Below, piece by piece: positions 36,077-43,665 of a stretch of 64,000 nt of DNA. Numbering within the stretch: position 1 is the stretch's first letter; every line of letters starts with the position of its first letter. A program made the translations under genes and the position numbers. The notes under the pieces are model-generated. The model ran no database searches and was not told the origin of the DNA. It was given only the letters and a program-made list of their open reading frames with translations. The DNA comes from Roseivirga seohaensis (GTDB lineage: Bacteria > Bacteroidota > Bacteroidia > Cytophagales > Cyclobacteriaceae): the NCBI RefSeq assembly GCF_001592945.1, contig NZ_LRPB01000012.1, positions 62,001-126,000 of the forward strand. Reading direction: 5' to 3'.

Positions 36077-36253
36077 ATGACTGAGTCTCAATCGATTTTT
36101 ACGGGAAAGAAAACCAATACTGCCAATGGATCGAAAGAGTTGCGAAAACAACTTGCCCCGTTCGGAAATATTATAAAGACGGTTAACGCCAATTTTGAAC
36201 TGTTTTTATTAATAACAGTGCTTGTCTCAATCTTGGTGACTTCAATTTTTTAA
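36077..36253 (+). CDS. 58-residue membrane micro-protein after the LuxR-domain gene
   Basis: A short ORF: polar, Lys/Thr/Ser/Gln-rich N-terminus (MTESQSIFTGKKTNTANGSK) and a single hydrophobic C-terminal helix (FELFLLITVLVSILVTSIF). It starts 7 bases after the LuxR-domain stop, so it is probably cotranscribed. A possible membrane tether or regulator of the DNA-binding protein, but not known. Confidence 0.6.
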   Translation: MTESQSIFTGKKTNTANGSKELRKQLAPFGNIIKTVNANFELFLLITVLVSILVTSIF

Positions 36254-36324
36254 GAAAACTATTCTTAGTAGTGTGAGAATAGGGAGCCGAGGTGTTTGAC
36301 AGGACATCCTCAACCAATCAATCA

Positions 36325-36360
36325 GAGGGCATTTTCTACCGAAGATGCCCTCACTTTTTT
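36325..36360 (+). terminator. terminator between the LuxR pair and the sugar operon
   Basis: GAGGGCAT and ATGCCCTC pair around a 12-base loop and are followed by a T-run. It probably ends the LuxR/micro-protein transcript. Confidence 0.85.
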
Positions 36361-37165
36361 ATAGCTCCCTCAGCCAAATATTTCTGAACCTTACAGGGTT
36401 TCCGTGGTCTTGCAGAATAATAGCGCCATCGCCATGGGCTGGGTTTTTAGGAAAACCAATGTATTCTGTAGTGCCCAAAAGCCTTTGGTGGTTTTGGATT
36501 ACGACTCCATTATGGATAACGGTTACATATCCGTCTGCTACTTTTATTCCGTCTTTATTAAATTGTGGGGCTTTATAAATGATGTCATAAACATTCCATT
36601 CACCTGGAGCTGCAGTAGCATTTACCAAGGGAATACTTTGCTTGTAAATAGAACCAGCCTGTCCATTCGAATAGGTTTTGCTCACATAACTATCAAGAAT
36701 TTGAACTTCGTAGCGTTCCTGTAAAAAAACACCAGAATTCCCTCTTCCTTGGCCTTCACCTACTATTTCAGTAGGGGCACTCCACTCTAGGTGTAATTGA
36801 ATATCACCAAACGTCTTTTTGGTCATAATGTCACCAGCGCCCCTTGCTACTTCCATGTAACCGTTTTCTACTTTCCATCCTGCTGGTTTATCTTCGTTGC
36901 GAGATTTCCATGCATTGAGGTTTGAGCCATCAAAAAGCACAATGGCATCGGAAGGGGCACCTCCATTTTTTGCAGGGTTCACTTTTTGAGGAACGGGTTC
37001 CCACACTTCTGTGGCTTTTGGGTCGGTGATTTGCGCAGAAGCCGACACTTGTGTCAGTAAAAAGATAATCACTGCAAGGGCATGTGTTCCTACAAATGCT
37101 TTGGTAATCCATTTTTGAGAAAAAGCCAAAATAGGATAAGGAGCGTTGGTTTGGGTTCTTTTCAT
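36359..37165 (-). CDS. DUF1080 (3-keto-disaccharide hydrolase family) protein
   Basis: 268 residues: signal-like N-terminus (hydrophobic stretch about 30-42, ends SASAQ), then the DUF1080 jelly-roll with IVLFDGSNLNAWKSRN, GNSGVFLQERYEVQILDSY and GAIILQDHGNPVRFRNIWLR. The family is concanavalin-like and named for 3-keto-glycoside hydrolysis. It is the last gene of the leftward operon, one base after the isomerase stop. Together with the oxidoreductase it suggests a keto-sugar pathway. Confidence 0.9.
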   Translation of the reverse strand: MKRTQTNAPYPILAFSQKWITKAFVGTHALAVIIFLLTQVSASAQITDPKATEVWEPVPQKVNPAKNGGAPSDAIVLFDGSNLNAWKSRNEDKPAGWKVENGYMEVARGAGDIMTKKTFGDIQLHLEWSAPTEIVGEGQGRGNSGVFLQERYEVQILDSYVSKTYSNGQAGSIYKQSIPLVNATAAPGEWNVYDIIYKAPQFNKDGIKVADGYVTVIHNGVVIQNHQRLLGTTEYIGFPKNPAHGDGAIILQDHGNPVRFRNIWLREL

Positions 37166-37166
37166 G

Positions 37167-38222
37167 TTAGTCTAGACCTAATAGTTTTTTAAATTCTTCA
37201 TTGCTAATTCCAGCATCAGCAAAATCATCAAAGTTTTTTTCTGTGGCTTCAATAATAAATTGATCAATGTATTGAGCACCTTCTCTTGCGCCCTGCTCAG
37301 GCGATTTTATGCAGCATTCCCATTCTAATACTGCCCAGCCATCATAGCCGTGTTGAGTTAGTTTTGAGAAAATGCTTTGGAAATCTACTTGTCCATCGCC
37401 AATCGAACGGAACCGTCCTGGTCGTTCTCGCCAATCTTGATAACCGCCATAAACTCCCGATTTTCCTGTTGGGTTAAACTCGGCATCTTTTACATGGAAC
37501 ATACCAATGAACTCATGGTAATGGTCGATGTAAGTCAAGTAATCTAATTGCTGAAGCACAAAATGGGAAGGGTCGTAAAGCATTTTAACACGATTGTGTT
37601 TGCCAGTAGCCTCATAAAACATTTCGAAGCTAATACCATCATGAAGGTCTTCTCCTGCATGTACTTCATAGCAAAGATCGACTCCGTTTTCATCAAAATG
37701 ATTTAAGATTGGAAGCCATCGGTTGGCTAATTCAGTAAACCCTTTTTCAATCAAACCTTCTGGGCGTTGTGGCCAATTATAAAAATAGGGCCAAAGCAAA
37801 GCGCCTGAAAACGAAGCATGAACTTTTAAGCCCAAATTTTTAGAAGCGACAGCCGCCTTTTTCACTTGATCAATCGCCCAAACATTTCGTTGTTTGGCGT
37901 TCATTCCTTTTGGGGCAAAACCCTTAAAAAGTTCTTCGTAAGCAGGGTGAACAGCCACTAATTGTCCTTGCAAGTGGGTAGAGAGTTCACTGACTTCTAA
38001 ACCATGATTCGCCAAAGTGCCTTTCAGTTCATCGCAATAGGTTTTGCTTTCGGCTGCTTTGTCAAGGTCAATTAAGCGTGCATCCCAAGTAGGAATTTGA
38101 ACGGCTTTATAACCCAAATCACTCGCCCATTTCGCAATGCTATCTAATGAATTGAAAGGGGCATTATCGTCTGCAAACTGCGCCAAAAAAATGGCGGGTC
38201 CTTTAATTGTTTTCATGCTCAT
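37167..38222 (-). CDS. xylose-isomerase-like TIM-barrel sugar isomerase/epimerase
   Basis: 351 residues with TIM-barrel features: LCYEVHAGEDLHDG, KMLYDPSHFVLQQLD, GMFHVKDAEFNPTGKSG and AVLEWECC, which carry the metal-binding Glu/Asp/His residues of AP-endonuclease-2-fold isomerases. The first five residues offer a second start (MKTIKGP at 38216). The start overlaps the end of the oxidoreductase gene by up to 20 bases. Substrate unknown. Confidence 0.9.
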   Translation of the reverse strand: MSMKTIKGPAIFLAQFADDNAPFNSLDSIAKWASDLGYKAVQIPTWDARLIDLDKAAESKTYCDELKGTLANHGLEVSELSTHLQGQLVAVHPAYEELFKGFAPKGMNAKQRNVWAIDQVKKAAVASKNLGLKVHASFSGALLWPYFYNWPQRPEGLIEKGFTELANRWLPILNHFDENGVDLCYEVHAGEDLHDGISFEMFYEATGKHNRVKMLYDPSHFVLQQLDYLTYIDHYHEFIGMFHVKDAEFNPTGKSGVYGGYQDWRERPGRFRSIGDGQVDFQSIFSKLTQHGYDGWAVLEWECCIKSPEQGAREGAQYIDQFIIEATEKNFDDFADAGISNEEFKKLLGLD

Positions 38223-39360
38223 CCACTATTTCTGTCCAAATATTTCCGTTTTGGGTAGATTCCAAAACCGCTTCTATAAACTTCATACCTCTTACGCCAT
38301 CATGAATCGTAGGGAAAGCACCTTTTTGATATGCCTCAGCTCGAATGGCTTTTGCCGCTCCGTTGTAAATATTGGCCATAGAATCGAAAATCCCTTCTGG
38401 GTGGCCAGGCGCCATTTTTGTGCTTTCTTTGGCGAAATCACTATTATAAACATGACCCGGTTTGAAAACCTGAACGGGCTTGTCTTCTTGTAAGAAATAA
38501 AGAAAGTTCGGGTTTTCTTGTTCCCATTTTAACGCTCCTTTTCTACCATAAACCGCAATTTTGAGGTTGTTTTCTTCTCCCGTAGCAATTTGACTAGCCC
38601 TTACCATTCCTCTAACGCCATTTTCAAAACGCAATAAAGCTGTTCCGTCAATATCTAAAGGGTTGTCGTTGTAGAGTGTGCTTAAGTCGGAAAGCACTTT
38701 GGTGGTTTTCAAACCTGTAGTGTACTCAATCATGTTAAAGGCATGCACGCCAATATCGCCCATACAGCAACTTTGGCCAGCTTTTTCGGGGTCTAATCGC
38801 CAAACGCTTTTGCGCTTTTCTTTATCGTGAATCACAGGGTTGATCCAGCCTTGGTAATATTGCGCATCTACTTTTTGAATGTCGCCAATCATGCCTTCAG
38901 CAATCATGGTTTTCATTTGGCGCACCATAGGGTAGCCTGTATAGGTATGCGTTAGGGCAAAAACTGCTTTGTGTTTGTTGACCAACTGCTCTAGCTCAAT
39001 GGCTTCCGCAGCAGTGTTGGTGACTGGTTTTTCGCAAATAACGTGAAAGCCCGCTTGAATTAATTGCTTGGCCATAGTATAGTGAAGGAAGTTGGGCGTG
39101 ACAATCACAACCGCTTCAATTCTGTCAGACTTTGGTAAGGCGTTTTCACCCGCAATAAAGTCGTCAATATTTGCATAGCACCTTGACAAATCAAGCCCTA
39201 AGGTTTTGGCAAAATCCAGTGACTTATGATGGTCTCTTTCGAAAGCGCCTCCAGCCAGAATGAAATTTTCACCCATAGCAGCCGCTATTCGATGCGTAAG
39301 GCCAATAAAAGAGCTACTGCCGCCCCCAATCATGCCTAGTTTGATTTTGTTTTGGTTCAT
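38203..39360 (-). CDS. Gfo/Idh/MocA-family oxidoreductase
   Basis: 385 residues from the ATG at 39360 (MNQNKIKLGMIGGGSSSFIG). The frame is open 33 codons further upstream, but that part lies inside the permease gene. The Rossmann fold has GMIGGGSSSFIG, an unusual glycine pattern, then CEKPVTNTAAEA with the conserved Lys of the EKP motif. The C-terminal domain is GFO_IDH_MocA_C-like. It overlaps the permease stop as ATGA. It probably oxidises a sugar at C3 or reduces its ketone. Confidence 0.92.
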   Translation of the reverse strand: MNQNKIKLGMIGGGSSSFIGLTHRIAAAMGENFILAGGAFERDHHKSLDFAKTLGLDLSRCYANIDDFIAGENALPKSDRIEAVVIVTPNFLHYTMAKQLIQAGFHVICEKPVTNTAAEAIELEQLVNKHKAVFALTHTYTGYPMVRQMKTMIAEGMIGDIQKVDAQYYQGWINPVIHDKEKRKSVWRLDPEKAGQSCCMGDIGVHAFNMIEYTTGLKTTKVLSDLSTLYNDNPLDIDGTALLRFENGVRGMVRASQIATGEENNLKIAVYGRKGALKWEQENPNFLYFLQEDKPVQVFKPGHVYNSDFAKESTKMAPGHPEGIFDSMANIYNGAAKAIRAEAYQKGAFPTIHDGVRGMKFIEAVLESTQNGNIWTEIVDEHENN

Positions 39361-40595
39361 TTTTCTTCGTAGTGTATTTCTTCGTTTTTGAAAGTGGCCG
39401 CAAAAATTAAGAATACCAATACGGCAAAGCCTGCTGGTAATAGCCAGATATTCTTCCACTCATGCACATCGCCAACGGTATAGAATTGAGAAATTTGGCC
39501 CGCTACCCAAAATCCGATGAGCATACCAACGCCATAAGTAGCCAAGGTAATAAGGCCTTGTGCTGAACTCTTGAATTTCTCTCCTGCTTTTGAATCGGTA
39601 TAAATTTGACCTGAAACGAAGAAGAAATCGTAGCAAATACCATGTAGTGCAATTCCAGTAATCAGCATGAAAACAAGCTCGTCTGAGTTACCAAAAGCAA
39701 ACAATACATAGCGTAGCGCCCAAGCTAACATTCCGAAAAGTAAGGTCTTTTTGATGCCGTATTTTTTAAGGAAAATCGGAAGCAAGAGCATAAATAATAC
39801 TTCTGAAATTTGGCCAATGGTCATTTTTCCAGTTGGGTTACTTACTCCAATTTCGGCCAGAAACGGATTGGCGTTTTGATAGTAGAAGGCCAGTGGAATA
39901 CAGATAAGAACAGATGAAAAGAAGAATACTGCGAAGTTCTTATTCGTTAAAAGCTTAAGGGCATCTAGCCCGAGAATTTCTTTTAGAGTTATTTTCTCAC
40001 CTTTTTCTACACGCGGAGGCGTTTTAGGTAATGTAAAACTGAATACTCCCAAAATGGCCGATGCGATTGCCGTCATCAGAAAAGTGTTTTTCAACATACC
40101 TTCAGCAATTGCTTCTTGAGAATCCCAAGAAAACACAAAGCTAATTACGAGTCCAGCTAAAACCCACCCAATTGTTCCCCAAACTCTAATTCTAGAGAAT
40201 TGCTTTGAAGGGTCGGTCATAGTTCTAAAGGCCACTGAGTTTACCAAAGCCAATGTGGGCATATATAACACCATATAACCGAGCACATAAGGATAGAATA
40301 CTTCGAATTCGGTCGTTTCTGCCATTAAATACATCAATACGGCTCCTGCTAAGTGTAATAGGCCTAGAATTTTTTCCGCATTAAAATACCGGTCTGCTAT
40401 TAAACCGATAATGAAAGGAGCTATGATTGCCCCCCAAGATTGAGTTGAAAAGGCTTGGGCAATTTGGCCATCTGTGGCATTAATATTATTGCCTAAAAAA
40501 GTGCCAAGGGTAACAAACCAGCCGCCCCAAATAAAAAATTGTAGAAACATCATAACGCTGAGGCGTGTGGTGATGCCAGAATTGCTTGTATTCAT
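39357..40595 (-). CDS. NupG-like MFS sugar/nucleoside permease
   Basis: 412 residues with about 12 membrane helices. NSVAFRTMTDPSKQFSRIRV and GTIGWVLAGLVISF are typical of the nucleoside:proton symporter (NupG) subfamily of MFS. In sugar clusters of this type it is the inner-membrane import step. Translationally coupled to the oxidoreductase (ATGA overlap), 32 bases downstream of the lipoprotein gene's stop. Confidence 0.9.
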   Translation of the reverse strand: MNTSNSGITTRLSVMMFLQFFIWGGWFVTLGTFLGNNINATDGQIAQAFSTQSWGAIIAPFIIGLIADRYFNAEKILGLLHLAGAVLMYLMAETTEFEVFYPYVLGYMVLYMPTLALVNSVAFRTMTDPSKQFSRIRVWGTIGWVLAGLVISFVFSWDSQEAIAEGMLKNTFLMTAIASAILGVFSFTLPKTPPRVEKGEKITLKEILGLDALKLLTNKNFAVFFFSSVLICIPLAFYYQNANPFLAEIGVSNPTGKMTIGQISEVLFMLLLPIFLKKYGIKKTLLFGMLAWALRYVLFAFGNSDELVFMLITGIALHGICYDFFFVSGQIYTDSKAGEKFKSSAQGLITLATYGVGMLIGFWVAGQISQFYTVGDVHEWKNIWLLPAGFAVLVFLIFAATFKNEEIHYEEK

Positions 40596-40627
40596 AGTTG
40601 GTAAATTAGATTGAGTAGTACAAGGTA

Positions 40628-41407
40628 TTAATCTTTCGATAAATCTTTAATGCTCACTTTCCTGAATTGAATAGGGTGACTTTCGCTTTGTAGCGCGATA
40701 TAACCCTTGGTCAGTGGTGTGTCATTTATTTTTGCTTCTGGTTTAAAGCCAGTTACCATTCCATCGCCTACAATGGGCTTTGAGTATTGAATGACCGTGT
40801 CGCCTTCCACAATATGCGCAATGTATTCATCCCCCATCACCAGCAAGTCAATGCTAACCCATTGGTCGCCATCAAATGTGGGGCCTTCAATGGTTTGGCA
40901 ATGTCGGGTAATCAGTTTGCCGCCCATTTCTACATGAGTACCAGGAGTGCAAAGGTTGCCGGTTGGACGAGGGCCGTTGCCTAAGCCGCCTAAAAACTGA
41001 GCTTCTAAAGAAATCGGGAAGTCCTGATTCAGGCCCATACTTTCGGCAGATTGAGAGTGCAGCATTACACCGCTGTTTCTGGTGGCCCAACCTTCTCCGC
41101 CATTGGCTTGCTCACCAATAAATCGGTATTCGATATGTAATAAATACTTTGAAAATGGCTTTTCATAGAACAGTACGCCATACCGATTATTAAAAGTATC
41201 ATATTCATCGTAGGCCACGGTAATCATTCCGTCCTCTATTCTAAAAGTATTTCCGAAATTGTCTCCAGCCTCGTAACCTCGGATTTTGGGTGTCCAGCCT
41301 GTTAAATCTTTACCGTTGAATAACTCTATCCATTCTTCTTCTTCTTTTTGGCAAGAAGATGCGATGACAATAATGGCGAGTATAAGTGTTAGTTGAAGGT
41401 GCTTCAC
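40628..41407 (-). CDS. DUF1080 lipoprotein
   Basis: 259 residues from a GTG at 41407, which begins a lipoprotein signal (KHLQLTLILAIIVIASSC, lipobox IASSC). The open frame continues to 41455, but those 16 residues are not signal-like, so GTG is preferred. The domain shows WIELFNGKDLTGWTPK, NSGVMLHSQSAESMG and GYIALQSESHPIQFRKVSI. It pairs with the second DUF1080 at the other end of the operon, and probably works on the periplasmic side. Confidence 0.87.
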   Translation of the reverse strand: MKHLQLTLILAIIVIASSCQKEEEEWIELFNGKDLTGWTPKIRGYEAGDNFGNTFRIEDGMITVAYDEYDTFNNRYGVLFYEKPFSKYLLHIEYRFIGEQANGGEGWATRNSGVMLHSQSAESMGLNQDFPISLEAQFLGGLGNGPRPTGNLCTPGTHVEMGGKLITRHCQTIEGPTFDGDQWVSIDLLVMGDEYIAHIVEGDTVIQYSKPIVGDGMVTGFKPEAKINDTPLTKGYIALQSESHPIQFRKVSIKDLSKD

Positions 41408-41462
41408 ATCGAAAAAATTAAGCCAATAAGTTAATGATTTTCTACACCAATTCAACTGAATA

Positions 41463-42128
41463 TTATGCGTTCAGAATGGCGTTTGCCATAATTAAATCTT
41501 CAGCAGTGGTGATTTTGATGTTCTTATAGTCCCCCTCAATCAAATTGATTTTTTCACCCATGTGTTCTAATACTGAGGCATCATCGGTAAATGTGTGGTT
41601 TTCTTTTACTTCGAAAGCCTTTTTAATCAGTTGAATCTGAAAAGTTTGAGGGGTTTGAATAAGCTGGAATTGGCTTCTATCGACAACCTTATTGTTTTCA
41701 CCTTCAATAAATCGAATGGAGTCTTTCAGCGGAACACTGGTTACGGCATTTCCTTTATCTGCGGCTACTTTGAAAGATTCTTTAATGATTTCAGTGGAAA
41801 CAAAAGGTCGGACACCATCATGAATCGCTACCAAGCCATTACCGTGAATGGCGTTGAGCCCATTTTTTACAGATTGAAATCGGCTATTGCCACCATTTAC
41901 AATTTGATGCTTAATAGTGAATTTATGCTTTTCGCAAAGCCCTCTCCAAAATGGTATTTGAATTTCGGGCAGAACCAAAATCAACTTTAAACTTGCAAAG
42001 GCCGCAATGTAAGCCTCAATGGTGTGCATCAGAATGGGCTTGCCACCAATATCAATAAACTGCTTAGGAATATCAGACTTCATTCGGGTACCACTACCCC
42101 CAGCTACTATGATGGCGTATTTTTGCAT
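41463..42128 (-). CDS. ispD: 2-C-methyl-D-erythritol 4-phosphate cytidylyltransferase
   Basis: 221 residues. IVAGGSGTRMKSDIPKQFID is the nucleotide-binding signature; AIHDGVRPFVS and FTDDASVLEHMG complete the IspD pattern. It makes CDP-methylerythritol in the non-mevalonate isoprenoid pathway. It heads the leftward run, 55 bases before the DUF1080 lipoprotein start, but is functionally unrelated, so a promoter may lie in between. Confidence 0.95.
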   Translation of the reverse strand: MQKYAIIVAGGSGTRMKSDIPKQFIDIGGKPILMHTIEAYIAAFASLKLILVLPEIQIPFWRGLCEKHKFTIKHQIVNGGNSRFQSVKNGLNAIHGNGLVAIHDGVRPFVSTEIIKESFKVAADKGNAVTSVPLKDSIRFIEGENNKVVDRSQFQLIQTPQTFQIQLIKKAFEVKENHTFTDDASVLEHMGEKINLIEGDYKNIKITTAEDLIMANAILNA

Positions 42129-42280
42129 GAACGAAATTTACGAAAAATCAATCATTATTGGCATTCAGTTATAATCTGAACTAGTAATCAATTTTCGATG
42201 AAATTAGTATTCTTTTTAAAGGATTGAATGTCAGTAACTTAAATCCTAATTTGAAATTTCTCGAAAAAAATATTGAGATA

Positions 42281-42320
42281 AAGGGTGATATTTGGGTGTT
42301 TAAATCATTAATAGGTGTAA
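42281..42320 (+). repeat. 40-bp element, copy 1
   Basis: Reads AAGGGTGA, two variable bases, TTT, two variable bases, GGTGTTTAAATCAT, then an AT-rich end. About 31 of 40 bases match copy 2 at 62099-62138, in the same orientation relative to the following gene. It lies 164 bases upstream of the HlyD start. Confidence 0.7.
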
Positions 42321-42366
42321 TCAATAGATGTTTTATTTTTAAAAATATCTAAAACACTTTCACCTA
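42312..42366. promoter_or_regulatory. nested 55-bp inverted repeat
   Basis: Outer arms TAGGTG (42312-42317) and CACCTA (42361-42366); inner arms TGTTTTA (42329-42335) and TAAAACA (42350-42356); between them the palindrome ATTTTTAAAAAT (42335-42346). The centres are not exactly aligned. Possible operator for the locus 118 bases downstream. Confidence 0.55.
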
Positions 42367-42483
42367 ATCCTTAATGAAGTTGCTGGATTTGTTCAGTAAG
42401 ACTATGCATAAATCGCTTTTCTGTAGGAGCAAATGTGTACTTCATTCATTTTGTCAAAAAGAACTCCCTTGTTAGAAGTTTAA

Positions 42484-43665
42484 ATGATTTTTCCGAAAGA
42501 AATATTAGAAAACACATCACAGGCCTTTAACTATAAGAACCAAGTAAGGAGTAACGTGATATTTATACTTGCTTCTTTCATCATTATAGCAGGGTTGGGA
42601 GCAACTCCTTTTTTGAAAACAGATATTTATGTCTCGGCCAATGGGATTATTAAACCGAATAAGGAAAGAAGAAATCTGGTCGCACCAGTAACTGGTTTTC
42701 TTGAAACTTATAACTTAAAGGATAACCAAGAAGTACTAGCGGGTGATACACTATTAAAGTTGGATAACTCAAGAGTAACAGAACAAATTCAGAAGATAGA
42801 AGCAGAAAAGCGAATTGTAGAGGACAATTTGGCGGATCTAAACTATTTGATTTTTGCTAAAGAAGTTGACAGGAATAAGTTACAACTTCCCACCAATAGA
42901 ACTAACTATTTGAAATTTGAGCAGAAATTAAGAGAGTTGGATTTGCGTATGGCTCAGTCGACTACAATTCTCGATCGACAGGAAAGGCTGTTTGATGAAG
43001 GAGTTATTTCGATTGCAGAGTATCAAAAAGTGACTTTTGAAAACAATCTGCTTCAAAATGAAAAGGAGTTGTTGATAAAAGACCAGAGGTACTTTTGGGA
43101 AAGTGAAAGAAAAAGTGAGACTCAAAAAATATTGGAGTTTGAAAGTTCCGCCACAGCCCTAAAGCGCAACTTGAATGAATATTTCTTATTAGCTCCCATA
43201 TCGGGCACTCTTTTTAATGTAAAAGGATTTGAAGTCAGTGGTTATATCAATGCAGGGGAAGTTGTCGCAGAAATCTCTCCCTCAACTGACCTCATTGTTG
43301 AGACTTATATATCTCCAAGTGATATAGGCTTAATTACGCTTGGGGCTGGCGCAAAGTATCAGATTGATGCCTACAACTATAACAATTGGGGTCTCGCTTC
43401 AGGCAATATCATTGAAATTAGCAATGACCTAGAAGTAATTAACAATGCACCTGTTTTTAAAGTGCGCAGCAGCCTTGATCAATCACAACTCAGTTTACGT
43501 AATGGCTTTGTAGGGGATTTAAAAAAGGGGCTAACCCTTAGGGCGAGATACCATATAACCGAGAGATCTTTATTTGATCTGCTATATGACAAAGTTGATG
43601 ACTGGTTGAATCCAGCGCAGAATAATACTCCAAATCAAAATCTTAGTAAAAATGGCCTCTATTAA
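42484..43665 (+). CDS. HlyD-family membrane-fusion protein
   Basis: 393 residues. Short cytoplasmic N-terminus, membrane helix (about 24-42), a lipoyl-like half (VAPVTGFLETYNLKDNQEVLAGDTLLKLDN), a coiled-coil hairpin (about 85-220), the second lipoyl half (APISGTLFNVKGFEVSGYI), then beta-barrel domain. This is the periplasmic adaptor of a type 1 peptide secretion system. Its stop overlaps the start of the ABC exporter by 14 bases. No TolC is encoded nearby, so a shared outer-membrane channel must be used. Confidence 0.93.
   Translation: MIFPKEILENTSQAFNYKNQVRSNVIFILASFIIIAGLGATPFLKTDIYVSANGIIKPNKERRNLVAPVTGFLETYNLKDNQEVLAGDTLLKLDNSRVTEQIQKIEAEKRIVEDNLADLNYLIFAKEVDRNKLQLPTNRTNYLKFEQKLRELDLRMAQSTTILDRQERLFDEGVISIAEYQKVTFENNLLQNEKELLIKDQRYFWESERKSETQKILEFESSATALKRNLNEYFLLAPISGTLFNVKGFEVSGYINAGEVVAEISPSTDLIVETYISPSDIGLITLGAGAKYQIDAYNYNNWGLASGNIIEISNDLEVINNAPVFKVRSSLDQSQLSLRNGFVGDLKKGLTLRARYHITERSLFDLLYDKVDDWLNPAQNNTPNQNLSKNGLY

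Larger units (their letters stand above)
42129..42483. other. 355-bp intergenic region before the peptide-secretion locus
   Basis: AT-rich and non-coding. It holds the 40-bp element at 42281-42320 (shared with 62099-62138), the nested inverted repeat at 42312-42366, and otherwise nothing I can name. The ispD promoter must lie near its left end; TAAATTTC on the minus strand close to the ispD ATG is a possible -7 element. Confidence 0.7.

Noticed and set aside
39361-39459. 33-codon upstream extension of the Gfo/Idh/MocA gene
   Set aside because: Overlaps the permease gene, while ATG 39360 forms the ATGA coupling and starts the Rossmann fold.
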